NCBI RefSeq assembly: GCF_007655135.1 | Contig: NC_045130.1 | Location: forward strand, 31,926,605-31,990,604 | DNA from: Punica granatum | Lineage: Eukaryota; Streptophyta; Magnoliopsida; Myrtales; Lythraceae | Direction: 5' to 3' | DNA: 64,000 nt | Shown: positions 11,241 through 22,600 of the stretch, one piece after another | Layout: each line of letters starts with the position of its first letter | How positions within the stretch are numbered: the stretch's first letter is position 1 | Program-made: the position numbers and the translations under genes | The notes under the pieces: generated by a model | The model's database searches: none | Told to the model about the DNA's origin: nothing | Seen by the model: only the letters and a program-made list of their open reading frames with translations

Positions 11241-12933
11241 TGCTAGTTTCACGGGGCGCAACGGAAACGAAAAAGGAACAGAAATTCAAAATTTCATACC
11301 CGTGAAACTAATTCCAAGACCTACTAGAAGAATAAGAGTAAATAAAAGCGTACCTGGAATATTTAAAGTTGTCGACCGAGCGTCCCACGCGTGACGCCTC
11401 TACCGGTGTCCACACCGATTTTGTCGACGAGTCTTCGAGATCGGCGGTGCTAGTGACCAACACTCGAAAGAAACACTGGTGCGACTCTCGAAATTTATTA
11501 GACTTAATTGGACCTAATGAGTTGAACAATTCAACTCAATTATGCCCATTTATATACATACATGTATATCTTATATATTTGTGTATGTAAACGTACACAA
11601 ACACATGCATACATATATATCTCATCTATATAATATTTGTATGCTCTGTACCCTTTATATAACAAACAGGAAGGGAAGAAAATTCAAATCCCACCGATGT
11701 GGGATTAGAATTACATGGGCTCCTTACATGACATGTGTCTAGGTAAATGGCATCATTTAATTAGCCCATGTGTATGTATAAATGTAGACATATGTATGGC
11801 CCATGTGTCACCGTATTAATCGTGCATCAATTTGGTCCATTTAATCTAATAAATCGAGTCTAATTAATCGACAAATTTAATCTCATTAAATATCCGATTA
11901 ATTAGTCGCACCATAAATCATCTAATCTCTATTAGACGATTTTATTGTTTCAAAATATCTCGTCAATTTAGTCGTAGTGTGTGACCCTGTAGGTTCCCAA
12001 TTACGTTGATAGTAATATCGAAATCTCTATTTTAATATTACAAACAGTGAGCGGCATCTAGCAATGCATCACTGTTACTCAAGTAATCGAAAAGTCAATT
12101 TCTCGACGAACCTTGTGACCTATATTACCGTGTAATATAATCCATTGTCCTCTATATCTCTATTGAGCCCAAGGCATGGTCGATGACATCCTTGTATGGC
12201 TCAATATCTCTCTTTCTTGGTTTACTGGGTAAGTCTATCAGAACAAATGAGCTCGATATCGCTATATCGACTCATTTGGGTATGCATACACTTTTAGACT
12301 TAACCACCAAGTGGCCGTGAGATATCGCTCCCGTTTCGTAGGAGGGACAAATTCTATTTTGATCACTCACATTCCTCTCCATGCTCTGTGGTATACCCAA
12401 TAACTGTCTTTATAACCATCCTGTTACAGTGGCGTTTGACAGTATCAAAGTATATGACATTACATGTAGGAATCTATGGTGACCTCAAGTCAAAGGACCA
12501 TTACACTATAGTCACTTTGAGATATGCTAATGACAATCACGTAACAAACCATGTAGCAATCTCATGGTGGGTCAGTCCAATACACATTACTCTTAATGTA
12601 TACATGTGGTGTGATTTGATATCTCCATATCCATGACCTATGAGACTTGGTCATCAATCAACACTCACACTAGTCTAACCGTATTATCGTTGTCCTAATT
12701 AACGATAATACTTTGACTATGGACATTTAGGAATAATGTTCATTAATTATAGGATCTCACAATCAAGTCACACTTGATGCCTATTGAACCTACTATTCCA
12801 AGGACATTATTGTGTAAAATCATATTTAGCGCAATCTACACAATAACAGATATGCCTCGTAATATAATGAAATAGATATCATATTACAGAACTGATTATA
12901 GATTGCCTCTAGGGCATACACCAATTCCCAACA
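11241..12933 (-). repeat. Copia 5' LTR (element orientation), 1693 bp
   Basis: Same length and termini as 4878-6570, with three substitutions. It carries the promoter of the element on the minus strand. The tgtta duplication follows directly at 12934-12938. Confidence 0.95.
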
Positions 12934-12938
12934 TGTTA
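12934..12938. repeat. Target-site duplication tgtta of the Copia element (right copy)
   Basis: Matches 4873-4877. After it the interrupted Ogre-like LTR resumes. Confidence 0.9.
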
Positions 12939-14233
12939 TGCATGCTTGAATGTTTTGTTTGAAATTCCGAGATTATGTGGATACCGATTTCGCATTTGTT
13001 TGTTATTGTCGTGTTGTCGATTCAATACTCGCATGAATTGTGATGATGAGAAATATGTGTCTTGGATGAAAATAACATGAATCAGTCTAATCATTAAACC
13101 CGACTTTTAGAAATGAGGCATGTGAAAAGAAATCAATATGAATACGAATTTGAATATTTTCAAAGAATCGGATTTAGATTTGATTGTTTGAAGTGAGAAT
13201 GAGCCCACACGAATTAACTTCATGCTCATTCGGCCATTAAGGATAAAATCGACAAAATAAACCAAGACCGGTTTAATTAATCACTTGGACTTAAAATCGA
13301 CGAATTAATTTTATTGTGATCATTTTGCCCATATTCTTGTGCTTGGAATGATAAATGTGTCTTTGATCGTAAGCTCACATGAATCGGTTTAATCATGCAA
13401 ACTCGGCCTAAAATCAAAATTTTAAATTTCAAGACGGTTGGAAATTGGAGTTTATCGGGCGGTAAACTAATGGCTATTCCGACGACTCGAAATCCGTAAA
13501 TTAAAGCATTCGGCAAATTTCTAATTAACCTAAAATTCTACATACAGGATAATCGGGACGTTAAATTTGGCTAAATTAAATCACTTGACTCCTTTAAATG
13601 AATTGCACGAACCGATTAACAATCTGTAATCACGTCGATAGTTCAAGAATTGTTAGCCATGCCCTTTTTAAAAAAAATTCACAATTTTAAAAGCACCGAG
13701 ATACGTGCAACGTAATCTTGATTTTTCATGCACACACATATTTCTCGATTCAAGGGCATGACTACCGGTTCTTGTCCTGCCGTCATCCTAGTGTAGGTTT
13801 GTGCATAGAATGGGTCAAAACACGAGAAAACAAATTAACCACAAACTCGGCTTAATCAAACATGGGCAAATACTCAAGCAAAGGGTTAGGTTTTGGGTTT
13901 TCAGGTAAAAACACTCTTGTCATAACCTGTAAAAACCACATTATCACGATACAGAATAATCTAAAAATAACCCACACATTCGAGACTTGACTATGGACAT
14001 CATGTCTGTCGGGTCCGTTAAAATAATGTCGAATGCTACATGCCCTCTCTATCATCCCTTTTGTTTGTTTTAAGGTAGGATTTGTATGCCAATATACCCC
14101 GGTTAATAATCAATTAATTCACGTAAATTCGGCGATAATAAGAAACCCCATTGTTTGTTTATTTGAGATTGCTTGATTACATTTTGCACTTGTTTGTTAT
14201 GCGGATCGAGCCCAATCCTTTAGGACTCGATTC

Positions 14234-14853
14234 ACACTGGGTCCAACGCCCTAACCTTCGATTACGGGGTCCAATGCCCCCATACACCGAGTGCGCATTT
14301 AATTTAATTTCCAGTCTTTTCCAAAATCATACGGTGAGCATGAGTGAAATAACGGCCGAACGCGAACCGACCGGGATTCAGTCATTGTAATTTATCTTTT
14401 ATTTGAGAGAACAATGTAAGGGTTTTATGATGCATATTTATTCATGTAATAATCCCGGTCGGAGAGTGGGCGGTTCAAGTGTCTATTCGAATTTACGGTG
14501 TCGAAACAGGCGAGTCGAGTGCAATCTTAAATCATGCGGTAAATAAATAAAATGGCAAGCCTAGCAAGTTAGAGTACCGAAAGGGCGTGTGGGATATAGG
14601 CCTTCACGTAATAGAACCCCCGAGTTCGGAATTTCCGGTTCCGTACAAGACCATTGCCTTAGCATACTAGGTGTATCCATACCCCTACACCCGGGCAACT
14701 CACCGGCCCTCGACCTTCGGGTCGTAAACAGGTAGTGCGACTCCTTCTCACGTGTGTCCGTCGCGCGTCCCCAGGAAGGTGGACACTCCCAAGCCGCGTT
14801 GCATTTAGGCTCGCGCATGCGTGCCCCGACGAGACGAAATTCGGGAGCGCACA
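14234..14853 (+). repeat. 3' end of Ogre-like 5' LTR, copy 1 of a direct repeat
   Basis: 620 bp repeated at 18675-19295. The start of the shared part is acactgggtcc and the end is gcgcaca, the LTR terminus. About 99% identical by eye. Confidence 0.9.
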
Positions 14854-14855
14854 GC

Positions 14856-14874
14856 TTGGCGACTCCGCTGGGGA
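14856..14874 (+). other. Primer-binding site of the Ogre-like element
   Basis: ttggcgactccgctgggga lies two bases after the LTR end gcgcaca. Position and sequence fit the tRNA-Arg-type PBS I remember for Ogre-like elements. The exact tRNA was not checked. Confidence 0.6.
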
Positions 14875-17800
14875 ACACTTAGAGGGTTCGGGCTCGTTCT
14901 CGCTTGCTTTGTTTGCTTGTTTATTTATCGCTTTCCGTAATTTTTTTCGCTTATGTACTTTACGCACTTTTATTTCCCGCACACGCATTGCATATCATAC
15001 TAGCTTCTAGGTACCTATGGGTCGCGTCCCACGACCGGTAATAGGAGCATAGGTTAGATAGGGGTTCGAAGTAGGGGTACGGCGCGCAGTTCGACTACCG
15101 CTTAGGCCTTGAAAAGAATCCCGCTCGGTTTCAAGGAATTGATACCCTTGATCGGGACCCCCTATCCTTACGTAGCACGGTCCCTGTAGCACTAAAACCA
15201 TGCATTTTGCAGGAGCTCCATGCCATCCTCCAACCCGGCTTCGACAAACAGTCCATCAAGTCGGCCTGTGCGCCATTTGAGTCTTTTCTGTTTTTGAGAG
15301 AGATGTACCTTGTAATTTATATTAAGCCGTGGACATTTACTTTTTCGCATACATACATCATATGTTTTACAAAATTAGGGTGTCATTCATATTGGCGAGT
15401 CCTAAGTCGGTCTTGCTTTCGTTTTGGTAAGAAACGCCTCACTCGGCCTCTTGCTCGCGCCTCGATAGAGTCCACCAATCCATGAGGACCTCACTAACCT
15501 TTTAATAGGATGCGGACGACACGTCTTCCAGGGCACCATTCTCCTCGAAACGGCCGCCATGGTCGACCTCACCAACACTAGGATCATCACCAAAAGGCTA
15601 CGGAGACAGAATGAGGAACTTGCCGGCCAACCACAACCTCAGAGGGAGCTTGCCCAGACCTGTGCCAAGCTGCAGAGATGCGATCAGGAGCTCGCTTGAG
15701 TGAACGTCGCCCAGGAGAAGTCTAGGAAGAGGGCTCGAGGAGGCTCACACATGCACTCTAAGATAGATATCTCCACAGGACCCTCGCCTAGAACCAGTGA
15801 TTTCCAAGACTGCGTTCGCTCAAACTCCGAGTGTGGTGGAAGATCAACTTAGGGCTTACTTTTACAAAATTTACATTGTACTTTAAACCTTTTGAGTCAG
15901 TGTGAATGACGGCATTAGTTTTGGAAAACTCACGCATCGCATGCATCCTACTCATTTACTGTTTTGCATAACAACTAACATCCCACCATACAAGTGAGTG
16001 AGGACCTCTTTCGCAAGTAGACTGACCGCGACCTTCGTCCTTTCTCCACGGCAAGGCGAGCCATGGCCCGAGGACCGATCCACCTTTCTAAGCAAAGCTA
16101 CCTTCTCACTAACCCCGCGCAGCCAAGCGTCATTGAATGACCAAGCACACGTCCCTTCGTGCAACCGAGCACATCCTCCAGTATAATCAAGTGCGTCCTT
16201 CCGCGTCGTGCGAGCATGCCTCCACCTTCAGCATGCACATACCAGGCCAATTCGCTCCCTTATACACTTGCATTCAAATTACGATCAGTCATTGTTTCTT
16301 CATTGCTTTTCCTCTTCCCCTTGCAGGAAATAACAAACAAAAGGGCAACTTAAACTCCAAACGATCACAACCAGGGCAACAAACATCTCCCTTTTGGCTT
16401 CCTAGGATTTCGACACCGAGTCCCAACCCTCCCTCCATAAAGACCGCAAGCAACTGCTTCAACAAAGAGGACATAGGCTAGCTTACCCACTACGAAAGTG
16501 ATCTGCATGGTTACACCTTCAATTGAAGGATGGTCCCAACCCGCCCTCCACTATGGTTACTAATCAGTTACCGGGGCAACACAAACTCTTCCTTAAACTC
16601 CATTTCGCTTTCATTTAAATGCATTTTCAACTGGATTCCCGACTAGAACGAACCACTCAAGTGAGCATTAGAACAATCTCAAAGATGCCTTATTAGTTCT
16701 TTCGGGCTTGTTCGACTCGCCTGTCCTCATGGGACCCGGCTCCTCGAGCCTTCCCTAGGACGGCTGCGCATGCCAACCCGCAACCGAGGAAAGTACAACT
16801 ATGGGGTCTCCAGTCACAGTCTAACCCTTCCAGGGTGGCGATGACCGGACTCTCGAAATTGAGTGTCCCCCACGCGCGGCACCCCATGGGTCGCGCGCTG
16901 GATGAAGGAACTTCCCATGGGTCCACCTTACATTTCTTACCACATATTTCATCGTATAATCACCTAATACATCATCTTCTTCGTCATCCTTCACAGGGGC
17001 ACGCCGGCTACAAGCGAAGAGCGATACACGGGTTCACACTTCCACAAGAACTCCTATCGGGTCTCTCTCCCTATACTTCGACAGGAAAGAGGCTTGATGC
17101 GGAAGTACCCCCTTTTAACGAAGCCGAAGACAAAAACGACCGAGTGAGCCACATGCTGTCAACCCAACCATCTCAGTCGATAGCAAGCAAGGCCCCCGAA
17201 GCAAAGCACTTATGCAGACTTCAAGAGCACCTATCCTCATAGGGGCACCCTCCACTGGAGCGACAAGACACGGTCAGGAACGGCGTCCGACGCAGACCAC
17301 GAAGACCAGGGCATCCGCGTTCAACACTCATGCCGGGGCAACCTCGGTTACCTGCATCCCAGGGCAAATCTTATTCTTCTTCTTAGATGATAGGGGAAAT
17401 CATTTGTAAAGTTTGCAAGGACGAGCAACACGAAGTTCGGCTTCCGAATATCCAAGAGCTAAACCTCCATAAAAGGCCGGCCCTCACGAAATAGGGCAAG
17501 GCACACCAAAGCGACAACGCAATGCAAAGTCGAGGAGTTTCCAACAAATACATGGAGGATAAAACAAATCACAACTGCAAGAAAAAAAAAAGAGCGAAAA
17601 AAAGCGGGAAAAACCCGCTAATGAAGAGAGAGAGAGAGAAAAGACGCGGGAAAAACCCGCCAATGAACAAAACAAGGTACTGTCGAGATATAAAACTCCG
17701 GCACCGCCAATTCGAAGAAGAAATCAACAAACCCCGACAAAAAGGGGAGCAGCAGACGCAACTCCTCGACGGAGACAGAACGCAACGCACTCGGAGGTCG

Positions 17801-18674
17801 AATCATTCGAACCCTTCGCCCTTGCAAACTCGAGAGACAAAAGAATCAAGCCCGCTAGGTTGAAAACCCCTCGGGGCGACCTAGGCAAAAGTTAGGGCAA
17901 GAGAGAGGCACGACTGAAAATCCCGAGGCGGGCAGTCGTGGCAAAAGGAGAGCTAATCCCCTTTAGGTTGAGAGGTACGACCCCGAGATGGGTAACCGTA
18001 GCAAAAGGAGAGTAAAACGAGAGATGAACAAAACAGTCACCCTAGGCTCTCGCACATTGCGCGGACTAGGGATCCCCAAGGAAAATGGCCAGGTTATCTA
18101 CTCCAACATGATCCCCGATCGGCTCTCTTGCACGACTCAAGTGTCCAAGGTGGATTCTTCCTCAAGCACAGCGGGCGACCAAGCACGCAATCCAAGCAGT
18201 TCAAGACAGCCAACACCAACCAATGGACGGAAGAGAAAGGGGGGTACATCTCACTGAAGGCGTGAATCCGTGTATCCTTTTAGTTTGGGGCAGCGTGCTC
18301 CCTAAGCTTTCTCTTTTCTCTCTGTCATTGCATAACTCCAAACGGGTCATAGCTACTCTACAATCGGCTACTACAAAGCCGAAATCCTATACACTCATCT
18401 CCGGGAGTCAAGTCATAACACTTTGGAAATGAATAGACTGAGGTCTGACCAAATTTGTACATAAATTCCCATGCGGGTCACAAGCGCAGCCGCCCTACAG
18501 TACCCTGACGAGAAGGGTCCTAAACCGACGGGCGCGTCGAATAATCGACAGAGCCACTAGGGCATGATTAAGAATGTCTCGATATGCACGTACATGGCCA
18601 ACAGGAGCCTTGGAGGCCTCGCATTGAGGCCTTCGAAAATGGGATCTCATTCATATCCCCAAAGCAAAAACTCT
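14875..18674 (+). other. Internal region of the Ogre-like element, non-coding
   Basis: About 3.8 kb, richer in GC than the surrounding DNA, with no long open frame. A 46-codon remnant at 15559-15699 is rich in Gln, Glu and Arg and could be a degraded Gag coiled coil. The 3' part has two identical hairpins gcgggaaaaacccgc (17604-17618 and 17646-17660). It also has repeated 'gaaaaccc/atccc ... ggcaaaaggagag' motifs (about 17860-18015), which resemble the untranslated 3' region of Ogre/Tat elements. The end of the region, where a polypurine tract should stand, is missing. Confidence 0.65.
15559..15699 (+). pseudogene. Possible Gag coiled-coil remnant in the Ogre-like element
   Basis: A 46-residue frame beginning MVDLTNTRIITK and ending at a TGA. 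It is rich in Q, E, L and R with an alpha-helical look. It lies about 0.7 kb after the PBS, where gag would be expected. Too short and degraded for a firm family assignment. Confidence 0.3.
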
Positions 18675-19295
18675 ACACTGGGTCCAACGCCCTAACCTTC
18701 GATTACGGGGTCCAATGCCCCCATACACCGAGTGCGCATTTAATTTAATTTCCAGTCTTTTCCAAAATCATACGGTGAGCATGAGTGAAATAACGGCCGA
18801 ACGCGAACCGACCGGGATTCAGTCATTGTAATTTATCTTTTATTTGAGAGAACAATGTAAGGGTTTTATGATGCATATTTATTCATGTAATAATCCCGGT
18901 CGGAGAGTGGGCGGTTCAAGTGTCTATTCGAATTTACGGTGTCGAAACGGGCGAGTCGAGTGCAATCTTAAATCATGCGGTAAATAAATAAAATGGCAAG
19001 CCTAGCAAGTTAGAGTACCGAAAGGGCGTGTGGGATATAGGCCTTCACGTAATAGAACCCCCGAGTTCGGAATTTCCGGTTCTGTACAAGACTATTGCCT
19101 TAGCATACTAGGTGTATCCATACCCCTAGACCCGGGCAACTCACCGGCCCTCGACTTTCGGGTCGTAAACAGGTAGTGGCGACTCCTTCTCACGTGTCTC
19201 CGTCGCGCGTCCCCAGGAAGGTGGACACTCCCAAGCCGCGTTGCATTTAGGCTCGCGCATGCGTGCCCCGACGAGACGAAATTCGGGAGCGCACA
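18675..19295 (+). repeat. Truncated 3' LTR of the Ogre-like element
   Basis: 621 bp matching 14234-14853. Differences by eye are six substitutions plus one inserted g near 19179. The first 2982 bp of the LTR and the polypurine tract are absent, so the element was shortened after or during insertion. ccgcc follows at 19296-19300. Confidence 0.9.
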
Positions 19296-19300
19296 CCGCC
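19296..19300. repeat. Target-site duplication ccgcc of the Ogre-like element (right copy)
   Basis: Identical to 3186-3190. It also ends the insertion, after which TRIM internal sequence resumes. Confidence 0.8.
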
Positions 19301-19325
19301 CTACATACCCAGGACTATAACCATA

Positions 19326-19338
19326 GGCTCTGATACCA
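19326..19338 (-). other. TRIM primer-binding site
   Basis: The minus strand reads TGGTATCAGAGCC next to the TRIM 5' LTR, complementary to initiator tRNA-Met. Confidence 0.85.
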
Positions 19339-19513
19339 GTTAGATAAATTTTTAAATAAAATGAGCATAATTCATACTCGAGTCCATATGCAACCCAAAA
19401 ACTTAAGTTAATGGGTTGCTGAGCTTTTGTCTTTTATAAATTTCCTCATTTTTTTTCTTTTCAACCGATGTGAAACATTGTGTCCTCTCACATCATCACT
19501 TTTTTTTCCAACA
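19339..19513 (-). repeat. TRIM LTR (5' LTR in element orientation)
   Basis: About 92% identical to 2794-2968 by eye. It ends ccaaca on the plus strand and is followed by aaagc at 19514-19518, the right target duplication. The terminal T of the other end appears to be missing. Confidence 0.85.
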
Positions 19514-19518
19514 AAAGC

Positions 19519-19640
19519 CCCTGATCCAGCCTCCCGAGTGGTTTCGTATGACCCCACTTGCTCCTGCTCTCCCGATGAGAGGTTCACAAGAACATCGGTA
19601 TTGAATTAGTCCACCCAGGAGGTGGGGGAGTCTAAAATAC
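19519..19640 (-). pseudogene. RNase H-like domain pseudogene, N-terminal part
   Basis: The minus-strand translation contains GASGVIRNHSGGWIRGFA (about 19519-19572). This matches the 'GaGgviRd..G.W..GF' block at the start of plant RNase H-like domains. It continues in frame with 2680-2793 once the TRIM and one aaagc copy are removed. Further upstream toward 19640 the frame is disturbed. Confidence 0.65.
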
Positions 19641-22600
19641 TTTGCTCGTTCCCATTCATTTTTGGGGCAATCGAGGCAAGCTTGGCCTCGCGACTCCTCC
19701 CATTACTATCTCCTCCTCTTGTCTGTATCTTTCCTCACCATTCGCCTATTTCTCTCCTTTCTTTCTCATCCGGTGTGTAGTGAGCTTTACCATTCCCCAT
19801 ATAACTTCTTCTTTTTTTTTTATCATGGAACCTTTTTCTTATCTCTAATAAAGAAGATCCATATCCACACTTTCAAAACTCGTGAGGAAAAGTGATATAT
19901 CTGTCAGATATAATGAAATAGTCTAATGCACATAATCTGACGTGTTAAAACAATATGTAATATGGGCCACAAAAAAAAAACAATATGTAATAATGCACGT
20001 TGTGCAGATACCGATCAGGTATCATCAAATGCATACAACTTTTATCCTTCAATATCAATCATTTCTGGCGAAGAAATGATGGGATAAATGAAAAAAATAT
20101 TAGTGCAGTAGTATCGCTCTCAATCTTATTAAGTAATAAATAATCAAGCTATATTATTTCTAATAAGGTTAACTTTTGAGATTAGACAGTTATTAAATAA
20201 CACAATATCAGAGCACAGAGTCGATATACCGCACAAATATTTGCCCCTATTTAATTAATTCCACCCGATGAGCTGCTAAATGACTGAAACGCGTTATATC
20301 TAGATAATAAGGTTAGCCTTCACAGACATGGGAACAAAATATCTTCAGTTAAATTCTCACTAGCTGTGGGTCCCTCCATGTCCTTTACTCTCTTATCTAT
20401 TATATAATTAGGTCCTTTATAATCGAGAAAGAAAAAATAATGGGACAAAAACATAGCACATATAGAGCAAAAAAGCAAGAAGCAATAAGAGTAATGTAAG
20501 GAAGCAGGGAGCTACAGAAATTCCAATGGTCGTGTCCTTATGCGTTTCCGAGTTGGAGGTGGGCATGTTGTGCTTGTGAAGGGACGAGTGGGAAGAAATC
20601 AAGAAGTCAATCGGTCTTGTCCTTTTTTCCACATGTACGACCAATACGCTTGCTTGTCATTTTCTTGACCAGATGAAGGGAGAGGGAATAAAGGATGAAC
20701 ATCCTCGTAACTAACCAACCAAGTTTCAATTGAAAGAGGATGTACTATAATGACTCACGCTCTCTTCTAATAATTAAGAAATTATATATTTTATATTCAA
20801 TTAGATTATTTATGTCATTTTATTATCTATTAATATTTCTCTTTCATTATACTAGATCTATGACTTTTTTTGTAATCGGAAAAAAAAGAAAATAACCGAG
20901 TTCCACGAAATATCCCCATCATCTAATGGGAGCATTCGATTTATCCACTTGCTCTACTTGCAAATTGCTTAATTTCACTGCTCTTCAAACGTCTAGAATT
21001 TAGGTAAAGTCCCTGTTATTATTAATAGAGGAAAAGTTCACTCGTAATTAACATAGTTTATTATCTGCACCAAAATCACGCAGTCGGTTAACGTGCGCGC
21101 ATTTTTTACTGCTTGAATACTGGTCGACATTATGATTAGTAAATAAAATAAGATATATCGTTTATTATTTGCACCTACACCTCGTGTTTCAATGAATGTA
21201 AATGCAACCCTTCTTTGTTTTAGATTGATAAAATAAAATATGATACCTATCAAACCATTAACCTAATCCATCCCCAAAGACCTCTCCGATGCCAAAACAC
21301 ATTTTTCCATTCCTCTTAATTTTATAGGGAAAATCTAACTGAGATCATGTAATCTCTTAACTTGCTCGTGTGACCTCCAACCACTAGATTAATGATAGTC
21401 ACTTCACCTGTAATGACCAATTGACCATAAAACTTCCTCTAATCTATCTATTATGTCAAACTCATGCCTCTAATTTTGTCATAGTTCAAGACCCCACACA
21501 AAGGATGCCAACTAGATTTCATAGAATGGGCGAAATCGCTAAAGATCTTTGTGGGCCGAAACTACAACCGCACCAGTTGATTGCTTTATGTCCAAGTTGC
21601 ACGCTCTGGTCCACAATTGAATCAGATTTAAGGAAGATTATCACGTTGAGTTACTTCCTATGATGCAACATTTGTGAATGTCAGGAATTGGCTTAATCTT
21701 CTCTTTATTTATTTATTTTTATTTTTTTACAAAAGAGACTCATATGCCTAGTAAACTGGAAGAATGATGAGATTCAAACATGCACGGAAATCTCACTAAC
21801 GAGAATTGAACCTAGAACCTCTTGAGTGATAGGTGAGGGCTTTTTTTCTCCTGGCTTACTCAATTTTAACTTTTTTTTTTCATTACAAGGGAGTCCACAG
21901 ACCTAGTATAATGAAATAGAAATTCTAATATCTAATAAAGAGACATATGTAATTTTATTAAGTATCAAATTTAGAATTTTTTAGTTATCAGGTGATGACG
22001 TGCCCCAAGCTCTACATCCTCATTTGATAATTTTAACTTTTCCCTACTGCCGAAATCTACTGTTTATTCTTTACAGTTGCACAATATGAGCTTGTGACAG
22101 AATTTTGGGAACATTATCACCTCGAGATTCCATTCTTCTGAGGAAGTAAAACAGTAAAGACTCCAGGGGGCAGGTGCATATATATGGATGTATATGTTTG
22201 CATGTATATGTTTCTGTGTAACACAAGTAGAGGAGGGAACGATAAAGAATAAAACAGAGGAATAGCTGATAAAACTAACATGTTCATACATATGTGCCAA
22301 AAATTGTACTTCCTTTTACAGTCACAACATGTGAACTATTCACAAGCAGGCATTAGCTATCTGCCCGTTGGCCGTGTTCGGAGGGACAAATCCGAAGCCA
22401 AGCGATAAAGCTTGAAAGACAGACTGGAAAAGACAGTGGCTCGTGAAGGGGGATATAATTGGTCTGTTTTCATCTGATTTTGTTCTGTTTCTCAGTGTTG
22501 AAGCACTGCCTCCTGTTGTGTTGGGCCATTTGGTGGGTAATGTTGGTTTTTGTTCTTTTGACTGAGACAATGTCACTACTGGCTGAGCTCTCACGTCCAC

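Larger units (their letters stand above)
4878..12933 (-). mobile_element. Complete Ty1/Copia retrotransposon, 8056 bp
   Basis: Two 1693-bp LTRs (4878-6570 and 11241-12933) differ at three positions only by eye, which implies very recent insertion. A perfect tgtta duplication flanks the element. On the minus strand the order is 5' LTR (11241-12933), PBS TGGTATCAGAGCC (complement of 11226-11238), a leader of about 0.7 kb, one gag-protease-integrase-RT-RNase H frame (10562 down to 6585), a polypurine tract (complement of 6571-6582) and 3' LTR. Integrase before reverse transcriptase is the Copia order. It inserted into the 5' LTR of the Ogre-like element. One premature amber codon at 6957-6959 interrupts the polyprotein; everything else needed for transposition appears present. 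Confidence 0.95.
3191..14853 (+). repeat. 5' LTR of the Ogre-like element, split by the Copia insertion
   Basis: The two parts are 3191-4877 and 12939-14853, together 3602 bp. The LTR begins TG and ends CA. Its last 620 bp (14234-14853) are repeated at 18675-19295. Short open frames in it (for example around 3522-3734) have no recognised domain and fall in purine-rich sequence. Confidence 0.75.
3191..19295 (+). mobile_element. Ogre-like (Gypsy/Tat) non-autonomous LTR retrotransposon
   Basis: The element starts TGTCAGCACCCC at 3191 and ends gcgcaca at 19295, between perfect ccgcc duplications (3186-3190 and 19296-19300). The 5' LTR is 3191-4877 plus 12939-14853 (3602 bp without the Copia insertion). 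It is followed after two bases by a PBS-like ttggcgactccgctgggga at 14856-14874. The internal part (14854-18674) carries the 'gaaaacccc...ggcaaaa' motifs I associate with Ogre/Tat internal regions. No gag-pol frame is present, so mobility would need proteins supplied in trans. The 3' LTR keeps only its last 621 bp, because the polypurine tract and about 3.0 kb of LTR are deleted. The retained LTR parts differ by six substitutions and one 1-bp indel in 620 bp (by eye). Assignment to Ogre is from memory of motifs; a gene-free Gypsy element of another lineage is possible. Confidence 0.75.
2794..19513 (-). mobile_element. TRIM-type LTR retrotransposon, about 610 bp before later insertions
   Basis: Short LTRs at 2794-2968 and 19339-19513 (about 175 bp each, about 8% different by eye) are flanked by a perfect aaagc duplication. 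The element lies on the minus strand. The PBS TGGTATCAGAGCC (initiator Met tRNA type) is the complement of 19326-19338, and a purine-rich tract is the complement of 2969-2980. Once the Ogre-like insertion and its duplication are removed, the internal region is 2969-3190 plus 19301-19338, about 260 bp with no coding capacity. Size, PBS/PPT and lack of genes fit a terminal-repeat retrotransposon in miniature (TRIM). Everything between 3191 and 19300 is a later insertion. Confidence 0.85.
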
